Source: Nipponacmea schrenckii
Lineage: Eukaryota; Mollusca; Gastropoda; Lottiidae
NCBI GenBank assembly: GCA_030562195.1
Contig: CM060200.1
Coordinates: 22,359,023-22,423,022 of the forward strand
Direction of reading: 5' to 3'
Length of the DNA stretch: 64,000 bases
Of this stretch, positions 1 through 13,400 are shown one piece after another. Numbering within the stretch: position 1 is the stretch's first letter; each line of letters opens with the position of its first letter. The translations under genes and the position numbers were made by a program. The notes under the pieces were generated by a model. It was not told the DNA's origin. It searched no databases and worked only from the letters and a program-made list of their open reading frames with translations.

Positions 1-1440
1 TAGCTTGTAAACACTCTACAAAACACAGTTATTGACCGATTTTGACGAAACTTGCTGAAATTGTTTAATATCACCGAAGAATGAATCCTTTTGAAAATAG
101 CACATATCGAAATATATTTAATAGGAATTATTGCCCTTGTTCTATTAAATGTGTTGGATTTTTGCCTTGTAAACACTCTACAAGTCACAATTCTTGAGCG
201 ATTTTGACATAACTTGGCATGAGTATTTGTAATCACCTAAGGCTGAACCCTATTGAAATTCAGTTAAATCGAAAAATATTTAGTATAAGTTATTGCCCTT
301 GTTTTTGCAAACGCGTTCAATTTTAGCTTGTAAGCACTCTAGAAAGAACAATTCTTAATGGATTTTGATAAAACTTGGCTTGAGTATTTGTTTTTACCCA
401 AGGATGAACCTTATTGAAAATCAAATAAATCGAAATATATTTAGTGTCAGTTATTGCCCTTGTGTTTGAAAATGGGTTTAACTTTTTGGCTAATAAACAC
501 TCTAGAAGGTACAATTCATGACCAATGTTGACAAAACTCACTGAAATTGTTGGATATTGCAAGGGATGAGCCTAATTGAAAATTAAAAATATCAAAATAT
601 ATCTAAACACTCTACATGGCACAATTCTTGATGAAACTTGGTGTGAGAGTGTGTTATAACTCAAGGATGAACCCTATTGAAAATCAGCGAAATCGAAAAA
701 AATTTTAGTATTAGTTGCTGCCCTTGTTCTTGAAAACGCATTCAATTTTAGCTTGTAAACACTCTAGAAAGAACTATTCTTAATGGATTTTGATTAACTT
801 TGGCTGGAGTATTTGTTGTCTCCCAAGGATGAACCCTATTATAAATCAAATAAATAGAAATATATTTTGTGTCAGTTATAGCCCTTGTTTTTGAAAACGC
901 GTTCAAGTTTAGCTTGTAAACACTCTAGAAAGAACAATTTTTAATGGATTTTGATGTAACTTGGCTGGAGTATTTGTTGTCTCCCAAGGATGAACCCTAT
1001 TGGAAATCGAAAGATATTTATTACAAGTTATTGACCTTGTTTTTGAAAATGCGTTCAATTTAACTCGTAAACACTCTAGAAAGAACAATTTTGAATGGAT
1101 TTTGATGAAACTTGGCTTTAGTATTTGTTTTCTCACAAGGATAAACCCTATTGAAAATCAGATAAATCGAAAAATATTTAGTGTCAGTTATTGCGCCTGT
1201 TTTCAAAAACGCTTTCAACTTTTGGCTTGTGAACACTCTAAACATTCCTTTTTGACAAAACTCGCTGAAATTGTTTAATATCAACCAAGGATGAGCCTTA
1301 TTGAGAATTAAAAATATCAAAATATTATTAAGGGAGAACCCTATTGCAAGGTTGGAAGTTTGAATATTTCATTCCACTTATTTTTAACCTTACTGAAAAG
1401 TTTTTATTTGAAATAAATGCTGCCAGTGGGCGTATATATA
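1..1440 (+). repeat. Type A tandem-core element, 3' part
   Basis: Diverged tandem units of about 150-165 bp. Each contains a 'gtaaacactcta' motif, a 'gatgaaacttgg'-like motif, a 'aaggatgaaccctattgaaaa' -like block and 'gttattgcccttg'. The array ends near 1330. It is followed by the same non-repetitive tail (around 1335-1440, with 'ctgccagtgggcgtat') that ends the other copies at 45730-45917 and 50730-50955. This copy is cut off by the window on the left and lacks the terminal 'ggcaagctatctt' on the right. Short open frames on both strands here are by-products of the repeat and not genes. Confidence 0.85.
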
Positions 1441-2266
1441 TCTTTCAAAGTTTCGAGCTTGCATTCAGATTTAAAAACAAAGCGTTAAAATGGCTAAATG
1501 GTGCCACATCAAGGATATTTCTAATATCTTCCAGATATCCTATGTTATTACCTATTTATTTACTATATGTTTATATAATTGATTTCTCTTGATAACGCTG
1601 CCTGTATGAGTTAATAAGTGTCAGAAGTAGTATATCCATCATAAACAGTTTACTTTTTTTTATGGAAGGAAATATTGTAGATATGATAAGAGAAAAAAAA
1701 GAAAAAACTATATTTTACAAGGATACCAACTTGACCAAACCTCCAAATTGTGGGTGAAGATGACTTAGGTCATCAGACTTTCACACGTTGATCGAGATTA
1801 GAGATTAGAACTCACATCGGACATTCTCAACGTATCCAAGCAAATGACGTCATGACGTAAAGAATCAACGCTCCTACTGCTGTGTTCAAGATATATGTAT
1901 CAGAAAAACAAAAGCTTTTCTCCAATATTGTCCACATCTTTATAATAATGATAATAATAAACTCTTTATTTTACATGGGTCAGAATTAGGCCCAATACAC
2001 AAGGACGTGGTCCTGTCTGACATTCAGCCCATGGGACAATACATTGGGGAAAAAAAAAAAGAAAAGAAAAAAAATCAAAAATACATAATATCTCAATATA
2101 CAATTCTTCTAAAATACTAAAAATACACAAGTACATGTGTATCAAATGGACAGATCTATGTTCCGGTGATCAAGTACATGACCACAAAATAAATATACAA
2201 TACCCCACGTACAATTTGCTTAAAAATACACAAGAATTTAGATACAGTAATTAAAATATATTTCAG
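1441..2266. other. Intergenic or TRIP4 5' intron sequence, no exon recognised
   Basis: No coding exon was recognised. The stretch holds a perfect CRE-type octamer (TGACGTCA, 1845-1852) followed by a second half site. It also holds an A-rich interspersed-repeat-like segment at about 1945-2065: an ATA/AAT-rich microsatellite followed by a block ending in a long purine tract. The missing first coding exon of TRIP4 should lie upstream, either here unrecognised or beyond position 1. Confidence 0.4.
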
Positions 2267-5200
2267 TTACATCCTGTCCATGGACAACAATCAAGATTTA
2301 GAAGACTATATGAATGATTTGTTAGATAAATCAGATCCAAAAGTGAGAATATTTGTTCAGGAATTATTAAGAAGAAATGGAGCTAAGAATTCTAATGAAT
2401 GTGTGGTGAGAATCTTGAATTTATAAATGGCTGACTCCAAAGTCCAAACTTCGTTTCACATAGTTTTGTCATTTGGTTTTTTGTCAGGTGTTGTTCTACC
2501 ACTAATGGAAGTATTTTGAGTATATAAGTTCTGTTAATCCACTAATCTGTAGATCTGGAAACAGAATATTTATTACAGTATGTAAAATGTGCATAAATTC
2601 ATAAATGTCAAATATTCATAGGAGTTTTTATTAAAATGAAAAAAAGGTATTCTGTTTTGTAATGCTGCAGTGACAATTTTTGATTTGTAGGTTTTACAAA
2701 AGAAGGATGAAAGGGATGTGTATTTTGCTGGTGTCAATAAAGTGAAGAAAAAACCCAAACCACCAAAACCGAAAACAAGTCCATCAAAGATGAATGGTTA
2801 CAAACAAGAGGAGGTACATATTCATTATAATAATCTTGTAAATAACTGCTGTGTTAGACATCATTCATTTCTTATCATGTTGAAATTCAGAAAAAAGTGA
2901 ACTATATATATATTCAATAACCAGATGAGCTTTAAAGATTCATTCTCGGGTCAAATCAAACTTGAATATTCCACATATTAAAATTGTATATGTATATGGG
3001 TGTATAAACGCTTGGGTAATTCAAAGAAATTATTCTGCTCTTTTTAGACTTGTTTCTTGACTGAAAATTTCCTACACAATTCTGCTAATAAACATGTCTT
3101 AATTGGGCACTGGTGAGACAAACTAGTATTTTTCCCAATCATCAGAATATCTCTACTTTCAATTGACATACATATGGAATATATATAATACATTTGAATA
3201 AATGAAAATAAGGGAATGCGTGTTTAAGGAACTTATAATATTAGACATTTTACAGGAGTCTCCACCATTGAAGCCATGTCCTTCTGAACCAGAAACTGTG
3301 ATAGATGGTACAAAGAAAAAATCAAAATTTGTTCCTTTATTTAGTCAGGAAGGGCAAGCTAAGTCTGTGATTAAATTGTCAGGTAATAATCAAAATAAAA
3401 TCTTCATTGTAAAATATATTTATCCTCAAGATACAAGTCATATATTTGATTCTGAACTTTTGGTTTCTTAAATATTTATTCCACTTCAAGTTAGCTATTG
3501 ATTTGATTGACATGCTTTACTTGTGTGACAGAGCTTTTTTTTTACATAGTTTAAATCATAAATATTACATTTTGTTACAAGTTATTGCGGCAGAAGCTAA
3601 GTTATCTTTTGGGTAAGAGAAAGAATGTTGCAAGTATCATGAGGTATAATTAATATAAAAACTCATTGCACACTGCATTCCTCCCCCCTCTCCACAAAAA
3701 TATCTTGTAAAATTTAATTTCTACACAGTAGGTAAATTTTGCTGTTTTTTTTAACTATTTTTCTTTTTATTATCTATCTACATAGGAAGACATGTTTGTG
3801 AATGCCAAGCTGCTAAACATAAATTGATAGGTAATTGTTTAAAATGTGGTCGTGTTGTTTGTGCACAAGAAGGTTCTGGACCTTGTTTATTTTGTGGAAA
3901 TCTTGTAAGTACATGACGTATAAAGAGTTTTGGTTATATCTGAGAATTTTGGGAAAATTGTGATAATGGAATATTTAATCAAGTATTCGATTGGCTAAAA
4001 AGATGAACACATATATTTTGGGTTTGTTATAAATGTAGTTAGATCTAGATATATGAAAGATATGAAGATAAACAAAGATTTCTAGAGCTGTAGATTATTG
4101 ACTTTTTATGAATTTATATGCCTTTTTAGGTCTGTACAAAGTCTGAGTTAGATATTTTATCAAAGAATAATAAACAAAGTGATAAATTACGCAGTCAGTT
4201 AATGGGTAATTTAGATGCTTTAAGTTTAGCTGGACAATCAATATACCAAGATATATCAGGAAATATTAAAGCTATAGAAGAAGGAGCTGAAAAAGCTAAA
4301 AAGCACAAGGATAAGCTGTTGAATTATGATAGAACTAGGTAATGTAATGATATTTATATGGTATTGATCAACTAAAATCATAAATAATTATTGATCATAA
4401 ATTGATCAAATTGTAAAAATATCCTTGATTGATAATGAAATTTTTTTTCAGTTTCTATTGAAGATGCATGACTGAGGGTATCATATCTTTGTCAGTCATC
4501 ATCTTTTGAGCTATTGTAACAATTATATCTGAATCACATTTCCTTTGTATTCTGTTTTTCTTACAAAAACTAATTATATAATAAACTGTTATTATATATA
4601 TATATATAAAATTATTTTGAAATTAGGATTGTGAAAATCCTTTATTTATATTTCAGTGTGAAAAGAACCCAAGTTTTAGATGATGAATGTGACTATTTTG
4701 CTACAGAATCTAATAAATGGATAAGTAAGGAAGATAAGAAGAAATTAAGAGAAAGAGAAGAAGAATTGCGATCTGAGAGACATGGTTCACGTAGGGATAG
4801 AAAGATAACCTTTGATTTCGCTGGTCGTAAAGTCATTGATGCTGAAAAAGACAGTAGTAAAAATATGTATGATGTAAATGATGATGTGATACAACAAGTT
4901 CACTATGGTAAAAGCTCTCAATCTAAAGACAATGTACTGTTAAGTTCTTCAGATTTTCATCCCTTAGTGAATCCAACTATACAACAACATGCACCTAAGG
5001 TAACTATTGTTCAAAGACTTGTTTTTGCACTGTTGTTTTGATATTTTTTCTAGTAATCACCTGTGACTTCTCTTTCTTGTATTATAATTGACTTCTCTCC
5101 TTGTAATTGACTTCTCTTCTTTGTAATATAATTTGACCTGTGACTTCTCTTCCTTATTTTTGATCTTTGACATCTCTTCCTTGTAATTGACCTTTTATTG

Positions 5201-8200
5201 TTTATAATTGTTGTGTGACTTCCATCTTTTATTATGTAATAGCTTTTTGTCTTACAATTATGTATTTAAAAGTTGCTTGCTATTGCTCCGTTTCTCCTTT
5301 TCCTTGTAATTGACCAATGGAACTTCAATTGCTTGTAACATTTTGCAGTCTTATAAGGGCTAGAATCACAGCTGCCTTGGAATTTATATCAGAAATCTGT
5401 GTTATATGGAAATAACACGATAATGTGATATCATTATTCTGATAATTGATAATGTAATTTTGATAACTATATATAATAATTCTGTGTAATTTACAGTATA
5501 TACCTGTTGGTGAATCATACAGTGATAAGGCTACCAATTTAAATAATACCAATTCCCCTTTTAAACATAAATCAACATCTCGAATACAAGATAGAGAATT
5601 ATTAGAGATGAGTGATGAAGGGATGTGTATGAGTATGCATCAACCATATGCTTCACTGCTTATTAAAGGTATCAAAATGTAAGTTTCAAATTTGACATAC
5701 ATTTTACTCGTATTTCATATTGAATTACTTCAGAGAGCCATGGTGGCTCTGTGAGTGAGATGCTTACTTGTTAACTTGCAGGTCCAGAGTTCAATCCCGC
5801 CAATGGTAAAGATGAACTTTCAGATTTTTCAGCCCGGTTTCCCCTTGTCAGTGATGCAGGTCGAAGTTACTGACATGGAAAAAGCGTCTAGTGGTTCGGT
5901 TGGGACAATAAACTAAGTCCGCATGTACTACAGGCTGTGACCCCTCGACAGTTGGAAATCGCAAAAAGAGTAGACTAATGCTGCTGTCCTGGCAAAATTT
6001 TTCTCATTGCACACTGCATGAGTTTTTCCTTCTTTATCAGACCTTATGGTGCAGAAAAGTCAGATGTAAAACTCCATTCAATTCATTTTTAAATTTCTTT
6101 AAATTGATGCACACACATTGTCTATTTTTTAACACCAGTTGGAACTTAATTTGAATACTTTATAGTCATGAAGGACGGACATGGTATACTGCTCATAGAG
6201 GTGTTTTATGGATAGCTGCTACTTCCCAAACTCCTGATACCAAAGATATAAGTGATGTGGAACAATTTTATACTTATCATTATGATGGTAGGTTTTGTTG
6301 ATTTTCATAAGAACATAAGAGTTAAACTTTGTCCAACAGCAGCATAAATAGTGAATTACTTTGTTTTTACTTCTTTGTTATGGCAGTCTAACTTACCCCA
6401 TCCATACAACTTCCCAGAATAAAATCTGGAACTACAGTTTGTATTGATACTGCCTATTTGTTGCTCTATCCAAGCAATTAAAAAAAACTGATGTCTTCTT
6501 TCATCATGTTTTTTAACAAGTATCATGTTGTAAATGCTGAATTAAGACATAGATGTCCATTGAAGAGATTCTTATAGCCTGATATTTTGTATTGTAGATA
6601 CAGATATAAAGTTTCCTAGTCATTATCCTGTAGGATGTTTATTAGGCTGTGTTGATGTTGTTGATTGTTTATCTCAAGAGGAGTACAGGTTAAAGGTAAA
6701 GAACTAGATTTGTTCCATTTCACATACCTAACTTTTTCAGTGTTATATTAAGAAACTTGTTCAATGTCACATACCGATACTACTAAGCTTGTTTATTGCA
6801 ACAAACCTAACTTGTTAAATATTAAATTAATAGCTTGTTTTCAATATTACTTTAAGATCTTTTTCAATGTCACATACTGGTACCATTGTAAAATACCTAA
6901 CTTATTTAATGTTATATTAACAGCTTGCTCAATATTACTTTCAGAACTTGTTCATTATTATTATTTAGCTTGTTTAAAGTTACATAATGGTACTAAGCTT
7001 GTTCATTGTAACATACATAGCTTATTAATTATCACATATTTAGCTTGTTCAATGTCACATACCAGTACTAAGCTTGTTTATTGTAACATACATAACTTGT
7101 TAATTATCACATATTTAGCTTGTTCAATGTCACATACCAGTACTAAGCTTGTTTATTGTAACATACATAACTTGTTAATTATTACATATTTAGCTTGTTC
7201 AATGTCACATACCAGTACTAAGCTTGTTCATTGTAACATACATAGCTTGTTAATTATTACATTTTTAGCTTGTTCAATGTCACATACCAGTACTTAGCTT
7301 GTTCATTGTAACATACATAACTTGTTAATTATTACATATTTAGCTTCTTCAATGTCACATACCAGCACTAAGCTTGTTCATTGTAACCTACATAGCTTGT
7401 TAATTATCACATATTTAACTTGTTCAATGTCACATACCTGTACTAAACTTGTTCCTTGTAACATACATAGCTTTTTAATTATCACATATTTAGCTTGTTC
7501 AATATCACATACCTGTACAAAGATTCTTCATTGTGACATACATAGATTGTTAATTATCACATATTTAGCTTGTTCAATGTCACATACCAGCACTAAGCTT
7601 GTTCATTGTAACATACATAGCTTGTTAATTATCACATATTTAGCTTGTTCAATGTCACATACCAGCACTAAGCTTGTTCATTGTAACATACATAGCTTGT
7701 TAATTATCACATATTTAGCTTGTTCAATGTCACATACCTGTACTAAACTTGTTCATTGTAACATACATAGCTTGTTAATTATCACATATTTAGCTTGTTC
7801 AATGTCACATACCTGTACAAAGATTCTTCATTGTAACATACATAGCTTGTTAATTATCACATATTTAGTTTGTCCAGTGTCACATACTAATACTAAGCTT
7901 GTTCATTCTAACTTACATAGCTTTTTAATTATCACATATTTAGCTTGTTTAATATCACACACTGATACTAAGCTTCTTAATTGTAGTATACACAACTTGT
8001 TCAATCTTACATTAATAGATTGTTTCAGTACCAAGCTTGTTCATAGTAACATACATAGCTTGTTCATTGTCACATATTTAGCTTAAGGTCACATACTAAG
8101 TTTGTTTACACTAAATAATATGTTAAAAATATTTGTATTACTGTTATCCCATTATATGTAAAATTATCCTGAGGTTTATATTATCTGAATTTCAGTTTCC

Positions 8201-8480
8201 TGATGGAGAATCTGTATCTCCCTATGTATTTATATGTGAAAATCCTCAAGAATTAATAGTTAAATTTCCTATCAAAGGAAAACATAAAATATGTAAGTAA
8301 TTCTTCTGAATGATTAAACAAAGAAATAATAACAAAATTGATACATTGACATTTGTATTTGAAAGTTTTGAATTACAGAAGTGGCTAAGTTAAATTTTAC
8401 TTTGTTTACTTTCAGATAAGTTAGATTCCAACATTCATCAAGGTGCTAAAAAAGGTTTACGTCAACCTTCAAATGTCTGA
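2267..8480 (+). CDS. TRIP4: Activating signal cointegrator 1 (TRIP4/ASC-1), 5' exon missing
   Basis: Exons: 2267-2405, 2691-2813, 3256-3382, 3786-3904, 4130-4338, 4657-4999, 5497-5678, 6166-6287, 6598-6695, 8196-8292, 8416-8480 (stop TGA); about 540 residues are visible. TRIP4 is a nuclear coactivator and the scaffold subunit of the ASC-1 complex that acts with ASCC helicase subunits. Visible in order: an N-terminal helical segment; a Lys/Pro-rich linker; a C2HC5 zinc finger (residues ~130-172, CxC, CLKC, GPCLFC, LVC); a 'DFAGRK' block; and a C-terminal ASCH domain (~395-540) with 'HQPYASLLIKGIK' and 'GCLLGCVDVVDCLS', ending in 'IHQGAKKGLRQ'. The ATG at 2280 is internal: the exon opens in phase with conserved residues before it (YILS). 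The last long intron holds a 75-bp minisatellite. Confidence 0.93.
5055..5330 (+). repeat. Degenerate ~25-bp tandem repeat in TRIP4 intron
   Basis: Imperfect repeats built on 'gacttctcttccttgtaatt' lie in the intron between the exons ending 4999 and starting 5497. They are pyrimidine-rich and vary in spacing. No function is evident. Confidence 0.6.
5736..6090 (+). mobile_element. tRNA-derived SINE in TRIP4 intron
   Basis: The head resembles a tRNA gene: an A-box-like 'tggctctgtgagtgaga' (about 5742-5760) and a B-box-like 'gagttcaatcc' (about 5787-5797). A body follows that contains 'gacatggaaaaagcgtc', 'gacaataaact' and 'gacagttgg'. The 3' end has 'ctcattgcacactgcatg'. The body recurs in diverged form in the ARIH1 intron at 31540-31812 in the same orientation, which supports an interspersed element and argues against a functional tRNA. 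Confidence 0.7.
6745..8095 (+). repeat. 75-bp minisatellite in TRIP4 intron
   Basis: About 17 copies of a 75-bp unit. Each unit is itself built from three ~25-bp sub-repeats starting 'agcttgtt', followed by 'cattgtaacatacat', 'aattatcacatattt' or 'caatgtcacatacc'. Outer copies are diverged and the central ones (about 7010-7900) are near identical, as expected for unequal exchange. Because 75 is a multiple of 3 the array reads open in one frame for hundreds of codons, but it sits between two coding exons of TRIP4 and is intronic. Confidence 0.92.
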
Positions 8481-10393
8481 CCAAATTAAAGGGTTTAGTA
8501 CAATTTCTATACAAAACCTACCTTTTATTTGACATGGACAAATAATTGAATGAAGTGAATGAAAGTTTAATACTGATTGAAACTATTAAGTAAAATGTTG
8601 TGCTTTCACACCACATTTAGCTTTGTACAACACATTGGTGTTCGCTAATGAAATATTTTAGGATATTTATCTCTGATTTTTACAAGAAATAATTATGTAC
8701 ATTGCTTCTTTGAGCTCTATGAAATTCCAATAAACCTTACAACGTTCATAATACCACAACTTTTACAAGTGTCAACTTTTAAAATGGCTAGCTGCTTGTG
8801 TTGTGATGCCAACCAACTTATATAATATATTGTACTGTACTATTTATGTTTTTGTTTATGTAAATTATTTGTTAATGGTGTGGCACTGAAATTCGTTGCC
8901 TGGTATATTTTGAAAAGGAATAAATTTATTTTAAAATAAGAGACTTTTAACATACAGATGGTGGCTATTTTTAATCATTTGGAAATTGGCCTTACCAACT
9001 AAAAACAAACTTCAACTATCCTTATCCCAGTTCAATGGGGTGGGTGCTAGCAAATGTGTTAAAGGAATACTACCCTTAGAATGGACATACAAATGAAGAT
9101 AATATGAGTAATATATTGGACAGATGGACTAAAAAGTGCCATGAATAAAGAATAAATTCATACTATAACCAACTATATTCATTAATTAATTAATATTCAT
9201 TGAAGATCGGTGCGTCAAGATTGTTGACTAAATTGATTCGTATATTGAAAGCCATTTGTGTCATTGAACCAAATTCAAGAGAGGTCTACAAGGCATTTCT
9301 GCGTCAATGACAAGATATTACAGAATTCTGTTGCATTCATTTGGTGAGCATTCACCACATCCCTTAAGATGCTGCATCATTGCAAGAATGTGGCCAATTC
9401 ATTAAAGCGATTTTAAACCGGTTGGTGAATTATAAAGTTCAGTTTACAGTAGGAATGTTTATCATAGATACCTATATCTATTACTACCAATCACACTAAT
9501 CGTTCAATGTTCATTATCAGAGATCATTTTACAGTATTCATTTTTATCTTACTGGAACAATGTACAGGTTTTCTATTAATCGACTTGTCTTAAAAATATG
9601 TTGTATACCGTAAACAGTATACGAATCAAACCACCTATACAGGTATAATCAAAAAAAATTAACTGGTTTTATTATTCTTGAATACATTAATTCTTGAAAT
9701 ATTATATATCAAAGATATGGGCATAAATATGTATCATAATAATAATGATCTGGGAAAAATAATTCCTAATATTTTTTTTCGAGTGACGCCCCCTTTGAGC
9801 GAACTTTATATTTTAAAAGACTCACACATTCTTATCTAATACGAATACTTTAAATATTGTACTATATTGTTTTCTACAAATACATTGTACACAATGAAGA
9901 AATTATTAAAATACAATAAACTTCGTTCTACTAAAAAAACTACAGTTGTTCTTGCTACATTCACCAGTCTTGTTGGTTTATATACACAAAAAGCCACAAA
10001 TCTGCATACAAATTAGGAAGCAAAATAATATTGTTTAATAATTTGATTTTCACCCCTGGAGTTGACCTTAAAAGAATATATTTTTAAGGAATTTCTTTTT
10101 TCATATCACGTGTATTTACTGGTACAGGCTGTATAATGGATTCATTCCACACCTCTATGATATTTGACACCTTCAGATATGAGATAAAAGGTAAGCGTAT
10201 TATATAGAATTTTTATCCGTCCACTGTCCCCTATCTTCTACAGCGCGTACTGTTACAGACCCTGAATATTTCACCTTCATTAATTTAAGGGGCGTATTGC
10301 AGTAGTTGATCATTAGTTAATCAGACCTTCTGACTAACAACATCTCGAATGTCTCCATCAATGTATCAATAAGTAAAGTAGGAGGCTTCAAAA
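8481..10393. other. TRIP4 3' UTR and intergenic stretch
   Basis: Beyond the TRIP4 3' UTR nothing coding was recognised on either strand. The sequence is AT-rich with no clear long repeat. It should contain the promoter and 5' UTR of the SRCR gene; a CACGTG E-box lies near 10107, but no convincing core promoter could be identified. Confidence 0.5.
8729..8924 (+). terminator. TRIP4 poly(A) signals
   Basis: AATAAA hexamers at 8729-8734 and 8919-8924 lie 250 and 440 bases after the TRIP4 stop codon. Either could end the transcript. Confidence 0.55.
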
Positions 10394-10465
10394 TGATTTT
10401 TTTATTTTTGTTAATTTCTAGTTGTTTTTTAACAGAAGCTGCTCAGCCTGCAGTTACTGTTTCAG
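10394..10465 (+). other. Signal-peptide exon of the SRCR receptor
   Basis: A short first coding exon opens with a Met followed by a run of Ile/Phe/Leu residues and then 'SSCFLTEA', a typical cleavable signal peptide. It is followed by a GTAGG donor. Phase bookkeeping for the rest of the gene needs this exon to end in phase 1 (73 nt), so the start or end may be off by one base. Confidence 0.75.
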
Positions 10466-13400
10466 GTAGGTTGTTTCTTAAAAGTTGAAATAAATGTAGT
10501 TCTATTTCAACCGTTAATCACATTGATAATTACTGGTATTGTTTTGAAAATTCACGATTCTGTACTATTGGTATCTTTTCTCACCAAGGTCTTCAGATTA
10601 AATTAATTGGTGGTAGTAAAACAGGAGAAGGCCGAGTAGAGATCCGATTAGACAGCACACATTCATGGGGAACTATCTGCGATGACTTATGGGGCGACGC
10701 CGATGCAACGGTAGTATGTCGTATGTTCGGTTACAAGTTTGGCACTGTAAGTATAATGATACGATTTATATAACCAAAAGCATCAATTGATCACCTGGAA
10801 ATAGATTGGAGCTCCTGAACTCGGTACACATATTTGAGGGACATACAATGAATAGCAGCAACTTACTCAGATAAGACGAAAATATGTCACATTGTGTTTC
10901 AAGCTATTCAATGGACATTTAATTTGACGCTGGATGTCATGCAGACTTTTCTGTCACTGGACACTCTTGATTCGGTAGGCTGACCATAACATTTTGTTTT
11001 CAAAGGCTCGACGATATGCCAGTTTTGGTCAAGGAAGTGGTCCAATTTATATGGACAATGTTCAGTGCCGAGGAAATGAACCGGTGATAACAAATTGCTC
11101 CTATTCTGGCTGGGAAACCCATAACTGCAGACATTACGAAGATGCTGGTGTGACTTGTTTTAATTATGATGGTAAGGACCATTTCTCTGTTATATTTTAT
11201 TTAAAAATAATTCATGCAAACTTGTATCTCTACTGAATATAAAGGTTACCGCAGCAAAGTCTTTTGATAAAGCGAATAACTTGAAAAAAATAATGTACAT
11301 TAATAACTTTATGTTTAAGTACGGTTGGTTCCTGTCGGCAGTAATACTAATGCCGGTGCTGTAGAAATTCGTGAGTTGGATGGATGGAAATCTGTTTGTG
11401 ATTCTAGATGGGACGACAATGCAGCTAAAGTGGTCTGTAAACAGCTAAACAGGGGATACTCATATGGGAAAGCATACTGCTGCTCTAAACTTAGTCCTTA
11501 TACATGGGATTATCGGTCCAGAAACATTGTAACTTACACTAATTTTTCTTGTAACGGCAATGAACAGAAGTTGCAAGACTGTACTAAAGCTAGACAGAAC
11601 ACAGCATGTCCCCGAAAACACAGAGCTTCTGTTGCTTGCTTTGCTTCCCAACCCAGCTCTGTAGACTTACGTAAGTATTTAACTAATGTTAGTCGGGTTA
11701 TTGTCGTTTCCGTTTCCATTGCCTTTTTATGTGGGACCTAAAGTTATATATACATGTAATCTATAAGATAGATTTAGAAAATGTATAGACCTTTGATTAA
11801 GTTACATGACTTTGCAAAAGGATGTGTTGATATACAGCTTTGGACATTCTTCTACAATCTTGAAAGGCGCTATATAAATATCCCCTTTGGCGATCAGTGG
11901 TTCATTTCTGCTTACGTACAATACAATCATAATGCTGAACACATTGTATTTCAGAATTCAGTATCTCAATATTCAATGGATCTTTAAGCGGTGCCTCTCC
12001 AATGTGGGGAATGCTGAAGGTAAAATATCAGGGTGTTGATGGTGTATCCTGTGCGAATAACTGGAATGATGTTACAGCTAATATAGCATGTAAACAGCTG
12101 AGTCAAGCAGGTATATCACATTCTACATGCTACGTTACATTACTCAAAGATGGAAGGATTGTGGATTTGTGTGTTAGTTATTCATTCGACAGTTTATCGT
12201 AGGTTTGAACCAGCCTTAATTTGTTCATTAAATGTAATGAGAAATATATATCCACTAAACTTATAGGTTTGATCCGTCTTGGATTCAACAGACGATTTCA
12301 TGTACATTTGTTTATTTCTAGGTGGTATAAGATTCGGAACCTCATCATGGCGAGCTCCACTTCCATCATGGATATCGAACTATAACTGTAGTTCCCCATC
12401 AGAAAGCGATCTACAGAACTGTGTGGTGGCACCTTGGGGAAAACCTAAATTTTACTGTCGTCCCAATGGCTTGCTGTGCTACTCCAATCGTAAGTATTTT
12501 CGGTATAATGGTTACGACCGGATAAAGATATTTTTTTGTCAATGCCAGATGTCAGTAGACTTATGTTTTAACATGATCTATTTTGTCTTTATCAGATGCA
12601 CCCACAGTACAACTCGTCGGCAGCGGTGCAAGAAGTGGCAGGGTACAAATATCATTCAATGGTCAAACTGGAACAATCTGTGATAATAGTTGGTCGAATA
12701 ATGATGCAAAAGTTGTGTGCAAAACCATGGGTTTTGTTGATGGTATTGCGTTTAAAGGATCATACTATGGACGAGGATCTGGTACAATTTTTCTGGACAG
12801 GTTATATTGCAATGGGAGAGAGAGTACCATATTTGGCTGTCCTAATAGAGGTTGGACAATAGCTGACCAAAGCTGCACGGATCACTCTAAAGATGCCTCA
12901 GTGGTCTGTTATAACGAAGGTACGATTTCCAGTCTTACAATTTTTTCTGTAGCTTCTAATTTTGCTGAATATCCTTCATAAGGAAATTGTTGATTTAATG
13001 GCATTGCATATTCGAAACTGTGATTAAGTTACGAAATACATCTGTTTCAGTTCGGTTGGTAAGCGGAGACCATTCCCATGGTATAGTTCAGGTCAAGAAT
13101 ACTCGTTACCGATACACGTACTGGACACCACTATGTGGCACTGGATTCACTGACACCGAAGCTAAAGTTGTGTGTAAGGAAATGGGATTTGATAATGGTA
13201 AAGCTCTACCTTTGGGAGCTTATGGTCGTTATTACAGCTGGAGAGGATATGTTCGAAAGAATATTACTTGCACTGGGTCTGAAGATTCAATATTGAATTG
13301 TACTTATGCATCACCAAGCTGCACAACCAACGGTCAGACCAATTACGCTTCTGTAGCTTGTTACAATGGAACTCTTGACGATAGTAAGTGATTTTCTCAA

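Noticed and set aside
1000..1320. Small open frames on both strands in the repeat (also 39374-45200 and 48981-50725)
   Set aside because: The same translations recur wherever the type A monomers occur, and they start and stop at monomer borders, so they reflect repeat phase and not genes.
2280..2282. ATG at 2280 as the TRIP4 start codon
   Set aside because: The exon opens at 2267 behind a good acceptor, and the in-frame codons before this ATG give residues that fit the conserved TRIP4 N-terminal region, so the Met is internal.
5736..5810. A tRNA gene
   Set aside because: Only A- and B-box-like words are present; no cloverleaf could be folded by eye, and a second copy shares the downstream body, so it is the head of a SINE.
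6764..8086. Two long open frames with 25-residue repeats
   Set aside because: They are a by-product of a 75-bp (3x25) minisatellite and lie between correctly phased TRIP4 exons at 6695 and 8196.
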